Assembly: GCA_007753675.1 (NCBI GenBank)
Contig: CP036432.1
Span: 2,082,394-2,146,393, forward strand
Source: Stieleria magnilauensis
GTDB taxonomy: Bacteria; Planctomycetota; Planctomycetia; Pirellulales; Pirellulaceae
Reading direction: 5' to 3'
DNA length: 64,000 bases
Made by a program: the position numbers and the translations under genes. This document shows positions 26,917-35,656 of the stretch, in pieces (the first letter of the stretch is position 1; every line of letters starts with the position of its first letter). The notes beneath the pieces were generated by a model. That model did not search any database. It had not been told where the DNA came from and worked only from the letters and a program-made list of their open reading frames with translations.

Positions 26917-29217
26917 TTACTCGGAAAGCGATTCGATCGAGCCGTTGTCATCGTGGTCTTCTCTTGTGCCGACGTCGAGGGTTTGATCCATCGTGGCCAC
27001 TTGATCGACCCCGCTGAGTGAAGCATTGAGTGGGGCATTGAGTGGTCGGATGATCGGTTTGTCGCCGGAGGTTCGGTCGTGCCGGCCCCACCAGCGGTCG
27101 CCGTCTTCGATCGTCCATTTCCCCGCCGCCGGGCAGCGCGAGATCTGCACCCCCAAGTCGCGTGCGGTTTGCGGGCGTTTGGCGCGTGACTTTTCCAGAC
27201 AACTCATGATCGCGTCTTCCAATTGGCCGGAGACGTCGATCTTGGCCCGCTTGGACGGCGGCACCGGGTATTCTTCGATGTGTTTTTGACAGAGCTGTGC
27301 GATGCTGCCCGCTTCGAAGACTGCGTGTCCGGTCAGCAGGAAGTACCCGATCGCTCCGACCGCATAGATGTCCGTGCTGGAATCGATCGTCATCGGCGCC
27401 TGGATCGATTCGGGAGACATGTACAGCGGGGTGCCCGTCAACATTCCGTCCTCGGATCGATCGCTCCGCTTGTTCGGACCGCCGCTACTCTGCGTGATAT
27501 CTTTGACCAAACCGAAATCAAGCACCTTCACCAAGTCCGGTTCACAGCCTCGCCGATTGAGCATGACGTTGGCCGGTTTGACATCTCGGTGGACCAGACC
27601 GTTGGAGTGGGCTTCGAAGAGCGAACCACAGATCTGTGACAAGATATGAATCACTCTCGATTCAGGCTGTGGCCCGTACTGATTGACCAACTGTTGTAAG
27701 TCGATCCCGTCGAGATACTCCATCGCGTAGTAGAACACGCCTTCGGGTGTTCGTCCGTAGTCGTAGATCGCGATCGTGTTGGGGTGGTTCAGCTGGCAGG
27801 TGATTTGGACTTCGCGTTCAAATCGGGCGATCGACGCTTCGTTGACCTTGTCGGCATGCAGCAACTTGATCGCGGTCGGGCGCCGCAGCATGGAATGACG
27901 TCCTTTGTAAACGACCCCCATGCCTCCTTCGCCAAGCTTTTGTTCCAACGTGTATTGCCCGAGTTGTTGGGCTTCGATCACGGCTTCGCGGGCTTGACGC
28001 TGCAACCGTGCGACGATCAGCGTGAACACAAAGATGGCGATCGCGCTGAGGATCAACAACGTGTAGATCGCCAGAAACGCTCGTTGCAGAATCACCAACG
28101 GTCGAAAGGCTTGTCCGACTTCGACCTCCATCGCCACACCGATTTCGTATTTAGGCATCCACGTCCAAGCGCCAATGACCGGAACCCCGCGATAGTCACG
28201 ATAACCGTCGACATCAAAACCGGACTGACCCGCGATCGCCTCGGTCGCCATTTTCGTCAGCGGCAATTGCGATCGGCGGACGTCGGGGCGAAACCCTTTG
28301 GTCATGTCATCGCCGGGGTCACGGACGAGTAATTGCAACATGGAGCGCGAATCCGCTTGGTCGGGCAGCAGGCCGAGCAGAATCAAATCCTCGTCGAACC
28401 GGCTGTTGGAAATCATCACGCCCGCGGAATCAAGGGCGTAGCATTCGCCGGACGATCCGATGCGACCGAGTTGCAGGATTTCGGTGAATTCACGGTCCGG
28501 AGGGATTTGCAGGGCCAACACGCCGACGACTTGAAACGCTGCGTCGCGCACGGGGGCGCAGACATACATCGTCGGCACCCCCATCCGCATCTGGCCGCTA
28601 CTGTTTTTGAGCATCACGACGCTGGGAAAGGGCGTCGACACGAACGTCTCGCCTTCGAGCGCCCGGTCCAAAAACCGGTCGTACTCGTCGATCCCTGACT
28701 GACCGATCAGTGAGGCATGGGAGGAGGAGAGGATTCGCTTGCGATTGTCCGCGAGCAGGAAGCCGACGAAATCGTGTGCCGCGAGCGCGGGGGCAAGCTC
28801 CGTAGCCAGTTGGCGGTGCAGTTCTGAATCGGCTCCGGCCGCGGGCGACGATCCGGCCTCCGGGGATTCCAGCAGCTTGTAAACGGTCTGTCGGACTTGG
28901 CTGTCGTTGGCCAGAGATTCGGCGGTCGATTCTTGGACCGTGAACCACTTGGCGAGCATCTCGGACTCCAGTTCCACCAATGTCTGCAGTCCCGAGCTGA
29001 CGTTGCCCTTGATCGTCGTTTCAATGGCATCACGCACGAAATAGCCGACGATCGACAGGATCACCACCGCCACGATCGGCCAAACCCAGATCTGTTTCTT
29101 TAAGAACACCCCGGTCCGGGTGATGGTGCTGGAGACGCTCTGCGACGCCCAGGTCATGTGCGCCTGGGGTGGTTTGGCGGCAAGTCTGGGGCGGCGGAAA
29201 CGTTTCAGCGGGTTCAT
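26917..29217 (-). CDS. Cache-type sensor Ser/Thr protein kinase
   Basis: A 766-residue protein with reversed order compared with most planctomycete kinases: the sensor is N-terminal and the kinase C-terminal. A membrane helix (WVWPIVAVVILSIVGYFV, about residues 43-61) and a second one near 387-410 enclose a periplasmic region of about 320 residues with features of a double-Cache domain (FVGFLLADNRKRILSS, GVPTMYVCAPVRDA, GSSGECYALDSAGV). The kinase has GEGGMGVVYKG, HRDVKPANVML (Asp545), VLDFGLVKD (Asp567) and GTPLYMSPES, so all catalytic residues are present. The tail after residue 700 is Asp/Ser-rich. It likely couples an extracellular small-molecule signal to cytoplasmic phosphorylation; the ligand is unknown. 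Confidence 0.9.
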   Translation of the reverse strand: MNPLKRFRRPRLAAKPPQAHMTWASQSVSSTITRTGVFLKKQIWVWPIVAVVILSIVGYFVRDAIETTIKGNVSSGLQTLVELESEMLAKWFTVQESTAESLANDSQVRQTVYKLLESPEAGSSPAAGADSELHRQLATELAPALAAHDFVGFLLADNRKRILSSSHASLIGQSGIDEYDRFLDRALEGETFVSTPFPSVVMLKNSSGQMRMGVPTMYVCAPVRDAAFQVVGVLALQIPPDREFTEILQLGRIGSSGECYALDSAGVMISNSRFDEDLILLGLLPDQADSRSMLQLLVRDPGDDMTKGFRPDVRRSQLPLTKMATEAIAGQSGFDVDGYRDYRGVPVIGAWTWMPKYEIGVAMEVEVGQAFRPLVILQRAFLAIYTLLILSAIAIFVFTLIVARLQRQAREAVIEAQQLGQYTLEQKLGEGGMGVVYKGRHSMLRRPTAIKLLHADKVNEASIARFEREVQITCQLNHPNTIAIYDYGRTPEGVFYYAMEYLDGIDLQQLVNQYGPQPESRVIHILSQICGSLFEAHSNGLVHRDVKPANVMLNRRGCEPDLVKVLDFGLVKDITQSSGGPNKRSDRSEDGMLTGTPLYMSPESIQAPMTIDSSTDIYAVGAIGYFLLTGHAVFEAGSIAQLCQKHIEEYPVPPSKRAKIDVSGQLEDAIMSCLEKSRAKRPQTARDLGVQISRCPAAGKWTIEDGDRWWGRHDRTSGDKPIIRPLNAPLNASLSGVDQVATMDQTLDVGTREDHDDNGSIESLSE

Positions 29218-29451
29218 TGCGACGAAGGGGAGCGTGGTTCGGACCCTGGGGACCGCTCCGAGATTAGTCCAAATCGCGAGACAGGCGGCGTGATATTTTC
29301 AGTATAATCGGCGGTCATGCTGGACGAACCGGATCGGTGACGGTCCGCTCGTGCCGTCGTTGCGATGCGGCGACACACCGTTTTCCGGCCCAATGTCCGT
29401 CTTGCCGTCCCCCCTCCATTGCATTCGCTTTCGCCCCGAGGATTAATACAG

Positions 29452-30822
29452 ATGTCAACGTCTCGCAAAACAACCCGCCGTCAGATTCTTCAGGGCATGG
29501 CCGCCGTCGGGGCGGCGAGCATTCTGCCGTCCGCGTCCAACCGCGCCGTCGGATTCGAATCCGCCAACGGGCGTCCCGTGTTTGCCACCATCGGGCTTCG
29601 CAACCAGGGTTGGACGATCACTGAAAAATCGTTCCGTTTTGCCGACTTCGCCGCCTTGGCCGATGTGGATGCGAACGTGTTGGGAGACAACGTCGAAAAA
29701 GTCAAGAAAGCTCAGGGCAAGGCGCCCGATGCCTACAAGGACTATCGCAAAATCTTGGACCGCAAAGACATCGACGCGGTGATGATCGCCACGCCGGACC
29801 ACTGGCACACCAAGATCGCGATCGAGGCCATGTATGCGGGCAAAGACGTCTACTGCGAGAAGCCGCTCACGCTGACGATCGACGAAGGCAAACAGATCGA
29901 AAAGGTCGTCAAGGAAACCGGAAAAGTGTTCCAGGTCGGCACCATGCAGCGATCCGAATCCGAACAACGCTTCCTGCAGGCGGTCGCGTTGGTCAACAAC
30001 GGTCGCATCGGCACGGTCAAGAAAGTCACCTGCGGAATCAACGGCATGGTCGCGTCCCCCAAGATTCCCGTTGCCCCCGTGCCCGACGGGCTGGATTGGG
30101 ATCTGTGGCTCGGACCGGCACAGAAAGTTGACTATCGCGCGTTACCCGAGCTGCGGGAAGGCTACGGTGGCGGCGTGCCGCTGTACAGCAATTGCCACTA
30201 TTCCTTCAGGAACTGGCACGAATACTCCGGCGGCAAGCTGACCGACTGGGGCGCCCACCACGTCGATATCGCTTGCTGGGCTCTCGGCGCCAGCGACACC
30301 GGTCCCAGCAAAATCGCTCCGATCGATTACACGTTGCCGGTCGAATACAAGGACGGTCACCCCACGGTCGCCGACCAGTACAACGCGGCGACGCAGTTCA
30401 ACATCCGAGTCGACATGCCCAACGATGTCGAGATGATCATCACCAGCGAAGGCGACAACGGCATTCTGTTCGAAGGCACCAAGGGCCGTTTCTTTGTCAA
30501 TCGCGGAAAGATCGTCGGTCGGCCCGTCGAGGACCTCGTCCAAAATCCGTTGCCCGAAGGGGCAATCGAAGCGGTGTACGGTGGACCGGTCAGCGAAAAC
30601 CACACCGCCAACTTCATCGAAGGCATGAAGTCACGCAAGCAACCGATCTCCGACGTCTGGACCCACAACCGGATGCTGGAGATCTGCCACCTGTCCAACA
30701 TCGCGATGCGGCTGGGACGCGAGCTGAACTGGGATCCGGACAAGCGAGAAATCATCGGCGACGACCAAGCCAACTCCTTCCTGTCGCGGGAAAGCCGCAA
30801 GGGTTTTGAAATCCAAACCTGA
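29452..30822 (+). CDS. Gfo/Idh/MocA family oxidoreductase, Tat-exported
   Basis: The ATG at 29452 gives a twin-arginine signal (SRKTTRRQILQGMAAVGAAS); the upstream frame from 29365 is rejected because it would hide it. The 456-residue protein has a NAD(P)-binding Rossmann part with DAVMIATPDHWH near residue 105-116 and the family motif DVYCEKPLTLT (EKP lysine) near residue 135-145. A C-terminal alpha/beta domain with GAHHVDIACWALG carries the catalytic-type His. Such exported oxidoreductases are greatly expanded in planctomycetes and act on sugars or sugar derivatives. Substrate is unknown. It is a single gene, divergent from the upstream kinase. Confidence 0.92.
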   Translation: MSTSRKTTRRQILQGMAAVGAASILPSASNRAVGFESANGRPVFATIGLRNQGWTITEKSFRFADFAALADVDANVLGDNVEKVKKAQGKAPDAYKDYRKILDRKDIDAVMIATPDHWHTKIAIEAMYAGKDVYCEKPLTLTIDEGKQIEKVVKETGKVFQVGTMQRSESEQRFLQAVALVNNGRIGTVKKVTCGINGMVASPKIPVAPVPDGLDWDLWLGPAQKVDYRALPELREGYGGGVPLYSNCHYSFRNWHEYSGGKLTDWGAHHVDIACWALGASDTGPSKIAPIDYTLPVEYKDGHPTVADQYNAATQFNIRVDMPNDVEMIITSEGDNGILFEGTKGRFFVNRGKIVGRPVEDLVQNPLPEGAIEAVYGGPVSENHTANFIEGMKSRKQPISDVWTHNRMLEICHLSNIAMRLGRELNWDPDKREIIGDDQANSFLSRESRKGFEIQT

Positions 30823-30827
30823 TCGAC

Positions 30828-31520
30828 TTAGGGATCGATGACTTTGGTCGCGATGGCTTCTTGGACCAGTTCGCTGACGGAGCTGAACCCCGGGCCGCCT
30901 TCGACCAACTGCGTCATCATCGCACGAGTCTCGGCCACCGTCAGGCGACGCCCTCGGGTGTCGCCCCAGATCAGTCGCGCCTCGCGACAGGGTTGGCACA
31001 GCATGTGGAGTTGATCGTCTTCCTTGATAAACACGACTTCACCGGGCTTTTGGCAGCACGCACAATCGTCCGTGAAGGTTTGTGATTTATCCAACGCTTC
31101 GAAGTACTGCCACGACAGAAAATCCTTGGCGGCCAGGATGTGGTTCAAGTAGTTGCGGGACGGCCGAAGCCCATCAGCAATCTTGTCGGGCCGGGCCTGG
31201 TAGGTGATGCACGTCACCGATTGGTCCTTGGACGAAACGGTGACTTCGATCCGCCCGTAGTGATCGGGATAGCGTTCGGATTCATCCAATCGCCCCAGAG
31301 AATCATCGGCGATCTCGTAGAGAATGCCTTCGACTTCGCCGGCCGGGTCTTCGTTGATATTGGCGAATCCGATCCCCGACGGCAACGCCTCGCGCAACGC
31401 CATCTTGTTGAACAGCAATCGATAGCCCGGCAGCACCGCCGGCTCGGCGCTCGTGAACGCGACGCCCTTCTTTTCCATGATCGCCTGGTTGCAGTTCGAG
31501 CCGTAGGCGAAATATTTCAT
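30828..31520 (-). CDS. Gamma-glutamylcyclotransferase-like protein with Cys-rich C-terminal part
   Basis: From ATG at 31520 the 230-residue protein starts MKYFAYGSNCNQ, the phosphate-binding-type loop of the GGCT/AIG2 fold. LPGYRLLFN, EVEGILYEI and LDESERYPDHYGR follow; the last contains the catalytic-type Glu of this fold. The fold ends near residue 140. The remaining 90 residues are unusual: CACC and CQPC pairs about 30 residues apart could bind zinc, followed by a helical tail. The reaction may be release of 5-oxoproline from gamma-glutamyl peptides, or the protein may act on a different amide; I cannot tell. The upstream start at 31577 adds residues without homology. Confidence 0.82.
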   Translation of the reverse strand: MKYFAYGSNCNQAIMEKKGVAFTSAEPAVLPGYRLLFNKMALREALPSGIGFANINEDPAGEVEGILYEIADDSLGRLDESERYPDHYGRIEVTVSSKDQSVTCITYQARPDKIADGLRPSRNYLNHILAAKDFLSWQYFEALDKSQTFTDDCACCQKPGEVVFIKEDDQLHMLCQPCREARLIWGDTRGRRLTVAETRAMMTQLVEGGPGFSSVSELVQEAIATKVIDP

Positions 31521-31660
31521 GTTTCCGTGCGTGTGTTTCAGGAAAAGGTGGAGTGGCCGGAGCAATGTCGAGTCCATCGCTGACCGTCATGCGAACCTGA
31601 GTCAGTCTAACACACGCCGAACACTTGCATCAATTCGCGGCTTTTAACGTTCGTCAGGCA

Positions 31661-31745
31661 GACAGCGGCACCGTCCAGACAGCGGCACCGTCCAGACAGC
31701 GGCACCGTCCAGGCAGCGACACTTTCCAGGCAGCGGCGCCGTCGG
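31661..31745. repeat. 17-bp tandem repeat, five units
   Basis: Three identical units of GACAGCGGCACCGTCCA (31661-31711) are followed by two diverged units (31712-31745). They lie in the 420-bp gap between the cyclotransferase-like gene and the next rightward gene; nothing else is recognisable in that gap. Copy number could vary between strains. Confidence 0.85.
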
Positions 31746-31942
31746 TCGATCGCGACGTGACAGCCGATTTCGCCAATCGCGACCGAAAGATTTGCTTTGG
31801 GACCGTCGATGCGCGAAGATAGAGTCGTGATTCTGCCAAATGGGGCGCCTTGACGGGCAGAGCCTGCGGCCTGAACCAGGATGCGAGGGACGCATGAATA
31901 AGGGGGAAGTTTTCAGGCCGACAAATCAAGTGGGGGAATCCG

Positions 31943-32749
31943 ATGGCAACGTTTTTGACGCAAGCACAAGTGGATGTCACGTTCAACGCGTGGTGGAATG
32001 AGTATGGCCGAACCCCGCAAAGCGTCCATCGCGCTCTGACACGGACGATCAAGCAGATCAACGGGGAGCCCGTTCGCCGACCCAACGGTCCGTTTCCACC
32101 GGGCTACATTCCGCCGCCGTTGCGCAACAAGGGCAAGGCGACTCCGCCGCCCAAACCGGCAAGCGAAAACGATGCCAAGCAGCTCAAACGTCAGGCCCAG
32201 CAAAAGGCCCCCGCGGGACGCGTCGCCGCGAAAAAGGAGCTGCGGCAAACCGAACTTGAGATTTCCCGTCTAAAGAAACGTTACGCGGTCATGGAGCGTG
32301 TTCTCAAGGAACGGAATCTGACCATTCCCGGCCATGTCGCCGATGCGCTGTTGTTCATGCCGTGTTACCGAGATCCGGCGGACAAATTGCGACACGAAGA
32401 GGAGGTCTTTAAACGCTACAAAAACGATATCGATAACGCGAACCGGAGCTCGCATCAGTGGCGGTACCAGCAAGAAACCGAGCGTCTGCAACGTGAACGG
32501 CGGCGAAAGATGCTTGCGGAGATCGAATGGATGAGCAAAAACACCATCGGCGCGGGGGTTTACGGAATGCAACGCGAGGCCGGTCGCAGCCACGAGGACG
32601 CGATGGCTCGTGCCAAAGAAACGCAACAGATCTTCGACATGGCGGGCAGTGGGGTTGCTGACCCGGCCGGGGCTCGCGAAGCGAACTCGGTCCGGCACAA
32701 CACGCGGTCGCATCGCAGCGACAAACAAACGGTCGGGCCGAGCAGGTGA
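31943..32749 (+). CDS. Charged coiled-coil protein of unknown function (268 aa)
   Basis: I do not recognise this protein. A GGGGGAA sequence 5 bp upstream supports ATG at 31943. Residues 1-35 (TFLTQAQVDVTFNAWWNEYG) look folded; a Pro-rich linker (GPFPPGYIPPPLRNKG) follows. Residues 75-130 and 150-195 are highly charged helices, likely coiled coils, and the C-terminus is Arg/Ser-rich. There is no signal peptide or membrane helix, so it is probably cytoplasmic. It stands alone between the tandem-repeat gap and a convergent transporter gene. Confidence 0.65.
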   Translation: MATFLTQAQVDVTFNAWWNEYGRTPQSVHRALTRTIKQINGEPVRRPNGPFPPGYIPPPLRNKGKATPPPKPASENDAKQLKRQAQQKAPAGRVAAKKELRQTELEISRLKKRYAVMERVLKERNLTIPGHVADALLFMPCYRDPADKLRHEEEVFKRYKNDIDNANRSSHQWRYQQETERLQRERRRKMLAEIEWMSKNTIGAGVYGMQREAGRSHEDAMARAKETQQIFDMAGSGVADPAGAREANSVRHNTRSHRSDKQTVGPSR

Positions 32750-32790
32750 CGCGCCGCGGTCGTCTGCTCCGCGGTCGTCACAGCGTCGCT

Positions 32791-33693
32791 TTATAAAAAC
32801 CGACGCCGGGTATTGCGTATCACCGCGGGCAGGTAACGCTGGACCAACCCGACGAAAATCAGTCCGCCACCGGCAAGCGTCCACCACTGGGGCGCGTCAT
32901 AGGACGGGTGGTGCCGCCAAGCGAGGTAGACCCAAATTGGTACCAGGATGGGTTCGATCAAGATCAACATCGAGGCTTCGGCGCTGTTGACTCGGCGTAG
33001 TCCACGGGCAAACACGATGTACGGGATCGACATCTGAATCACGCCGAACGCGCCCAGTGCCACATACGCAGAAAGCTGAATCGTTTGGTGGCTGGACCAG
33101 GCCCAGGGAAGCAACAGCAACACCGTCGCGGCGTGGTTGAGCGTGATCAACCACGCCGAATCCACATCGCTCATCGATCGGATCGTCAGGACCACGCCGG
33201 CGAAGGTGATTCCCGACAGGACGGCCAGGGCGATTGCCAGCAAGTTTCCTCCGGCCCGCAGTTCCATGGCGAGGATCAAGGCGACGCCGGCAATGCAGAA
33301 CAAGAACATCCGCACGTCGGCGACGCGCACGCGATCTTTGAGAATCGTCACCGCGCCCAGCATGACCCAGGCGGGGGAGAGGTATTGCAGCCAGATCACA
33401 CTGGCGGCCGGGATGGACACCATCGCCGACATGAACGACCAGACCATCAATGCAAAGCAGACCGTCATCGGGATCATCGCGAGCCGAAACTCCGGGCGAC
33501 GAACTAGCGGGACCAGAATGATCAATGCGAACAGGCTGCGGAAAAACGCCAGCAGCACGCCCCGAGACTCCGGCGGCCAACCGTCGAACCAAGGCGCCTT
33601 GGCGAAGAAGCCACTCATGCTCCACATCACCGCCGCCAGGACGATCAATAATCTGCCGCGCCAGGCTTCGCTCGGAGGGGGATTCGAAATCAC
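32791..33693 (-). CDS. EamA/DMT-superfamily transporter
   Basis: A 300-residue membrane protein with ten predicted helices in two five-helix halves, the EamA duplication. Half one starts LLIVLAAVMWSMSGFFAKAP and contains AAVSI-type helix ends such as IPAASVIWLQYLSPAWV. Half two starts LLAIALAVLSGITFAGVVL and contains SAEASMLILIEPILVPIWVY, the conserved E-P motif of this family. DMT transporters move amino acids, purines or drugs; the substrate cannot be predicted. It is the last gene of a leftward series (D-aminoacylase, double penicillin-recognising protein, NhaC, this gene), though a gap of about 130 bp makes co-transcription uncertain. Confidence 0.9.
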   Translation of the reverse strand: MISNPPPSEAWRGRLLIVLAAVMWSMSGFFAKAPWFDGWPPESRGVLLAFFRSLFALIILVPLVRRPEFRLAMIPMTVCFALMVWSFMSAMVSIPAASVIWLQYLSPAWVMLGAVTILKDRVRVADVRMFLFCIAGVALILAMELRAGGNLLAIALAVLSGITFAGVVLTIRSMSDVDSAWLITLNHAATVLLLLPWAWSSHQTIQLSAYVALGAFGVIQMSIPYIVFARGLRRVNSAEASMLILIEPILVPIWVYLAWRHHPSYDAPQWWTLAGGGLIFVGLVQRYLPAVIRNTRRRFL

Positions 33694-33821
33694 GGGCCGC
33701 TTCGGTGTCGCTGCGGTCGCCAGAACGCAGACGGTGATCAGGGGAAAGCCACCCGCTGGCGAAGGTGGCGACGTTCAGCATCCGCGGCGGTGGTGTTCGT
33801 CACCGCGACGGCGATCAATAC

Positions 33822-35540
33822 TCAATCACTCGTCTCGCTCGGCGTCCGCTTCCCCACGATCGCCACCACGCCGACCAGCAGCATCGCTTGGATCAAGATC
33901 AGCCATCCCCAGTCGATGCCCCAACCGATCGGCAAGGTACCGGCGACGATCGCGATCGTGCCAGCGGTGACCGCGTAAGGCATTTGCGTCAACACGTGTT
34001 CCATGTGGTCGCAGCCACAGGCTTGTGAGGACAGGATGGTGGTGTCCGAGATCGGTGAACAGTGATCGCCGAACACGGCACCGGAGAGCACGCTGGCGAT
34101 CGTCGCCAACATCAACGGATGGGTCAACGCATCGACTGTCGAAGCATCGGCCGGCAGCAATCCGATCAGCGGAGCGGTCAGCGTCAGTGTCATCGGCATC
34201 AACAACCCCATGGTGCCGAAACTGGTTCCCGTGGAAAACGACAGCACCGCGGCCAACAAGAACACGATCGTGGGCAGCAGGCGAACCACCATCGGTACCG
34301 AATGGGATGGGGACGCCGAGTCATCTTCCGGAGAGACCCTGGCCCCGGACAAAATCGTTTCGGCGACGAACTGCCCCGTGTAAAGCCGATGATCTTGGAA
34401 CTCATACGCCGTACCGGATTGCCCATCGACGGACTTGCCACTGGTCAACCGTGACAGCGCCGAAGCGGTCCAAAGGATGATGATCGCCGGCAGGACGATT
34501 TTCATCCCTCCCCAGCTGGCTTCGCGGATCTGCTGCAACGTCAACAACTTTCTCGTCAGACAGATCACTGCGATCGTTGCCAGCCCCATTAGCGCACCGT
34601 ATTGCAGGGCCAGACTGGAGTCGGCGGCACCGAGGATGTCGCGCAGCGGCGGCGTGTCACCGCTGGGCTCCGACGAACCCGACCGCAGCGAAGCGGTTCC
34701 AGTGGCGTACAACAACGCGATCACGACGGCCAACGTGACCGCGATCGGAACGACCGCGACCCGCCACGAGGCCGCCGCAGTCGGTTCGGTCAACGGGTCA
34801 GCGATCGAACCGGGATCGTCTTGCCGCTGGTCTGATCCGGCAACCACTGCTTTTTCGGCCTTCAGCATCGGACCAAAATCTCGTCCCATCAGCGCCAAGA
34901 TCGGTACCATGCCGAGCGCCAGGATGGCGTAAAAACGATAGGGCACGCTGGCGATGAACAGTTCCATCGCGCGCGAGACGTTTGCCCCTTCGATGTCACC
35001 GAGTCCTTCGGCGATGTAATCGATCTCGACGGCGATCCACGTCGACAGCAGCGCCAAGCTGGCCATCGGTGCCGCCGTGGAATCGACGATGTAGGCGAGT
35101 TTTTGCCGCGAGATTTTCAGCCGATCACAGAGCGGTCGCAGCGTCCCGCCCAACAACACGGTGTTGGAGTAGTCATCAAAGAACACGACCAATCCCAACA
35201 TCCACGTCGTCAGTTGGCCGCCGCGCCGTGTTTTGGCGATCGGAGAAATTAATTTGATCAGCCCCAGCATCCCGCCGCTGCGACTGATCACGCCGATCAT
35301 CGCCCCCATCAGCAGGGTGAAGGAAAAGATTCGCAGCTTTCCGGGGTCGGCAAGTGTCGGCCACAAATGGACTTCGCAAAAATCGACCAACGCCCCGATC
35401 GGGTCACCGCCGTTGGTGATCAACGCACCGCAAAGAATGCCCATCAACAGCGACAACGCGGCCCGCTTGGTCACCATCGCCAACACGATGGCGACCAGCG
35501 GAGGCAGTAAGCTGAACCAGCCGTAGGGGTGATCGTTCAA
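33822..35540 (-). CDS. NhaC-family Na+/H+ antiporter
   Basis: A 572-residue membrane protein with about twelve helices. Family motifs are FSFTLLMGAMIGVISRSGG, VVFFDDYSNTVLLGG, AAPMASLALLSTWIAVEI and the C-terminal GAVFGDHCSPISDTTILSS followed by DHMEHVLTQMPYA. These are diagnostic of NhaC-type antiporters. A hydrophilic loop of about 60 residues (near 235-300) and another near residue 370-400 separate the helices. It exchanges sodium for protons, or possibly an organic solute such as malate/lactate as in some relatives. It fits a marine or saline lifestyle. Confidence 0.9.
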   Translation of the reverse strand: MNDHPYGWFSLLPPLVAIVLAMVTKRAALSLLMGILCGALITNGGDPIGALVDFCEVHLWPTLADPGKLRIFSFTLLMGAMIGVISRSGGMLGLIKLISPIAKTRRGGQLTTWMLGLVVFFDDYSNTVLLGGTLRPLCDRLKISRQKLAYIVDSTAAPMASLALLSTWIAVEIDYIAEGLGDIEGANVSRAMELFIASVPYRFYAILALGMVPILALMGRDFGPMLKAEKAVVAGSDQRQDDPGSIADPLTEPTAAASWRVAVVPIAVTLAVVIALLYATGTASLRSGSSEPSGDTPPLRDILGAADSSLALQYGALMGLATIAVICLTRKLLTLQQIREASWGGMKIVLPAIIILWTASALSRLTSGKSVDGQSGTAYEFQDHRLYTGQFVAETILSGARVSPEDDSASPSHSVPMVVRLLPTIVFLLAAVLSFSTGTSFGTMGLLMPMTLTLTAPLIGLLPADASTVDALTHPLMLATIASVLSGAVFGDHCSPISDTTILSSQACGCDHMEHVLTQMPYAVTAGTIAIVAGTLPIGWGIDWGWLILIQAMLLVGVVAIVGKRTPSETSD

Positions 35541-35656
35541 GGGATTGATTCAGGTTTCTAGGGAATCGGTCGACGGCAGCGTTCGGGTCGCACCACGCGA
35601 TTCCGCGATCCAGTGGTGCGTGGAGCGCCGGTTTTCGAGCGACTTGCTGATGTCTG

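Noticed and set aside
31661..31745. Possible CRISPR array
   Set aside because: The 17-bp units are contiguous without spacers, and no cas gene is present.
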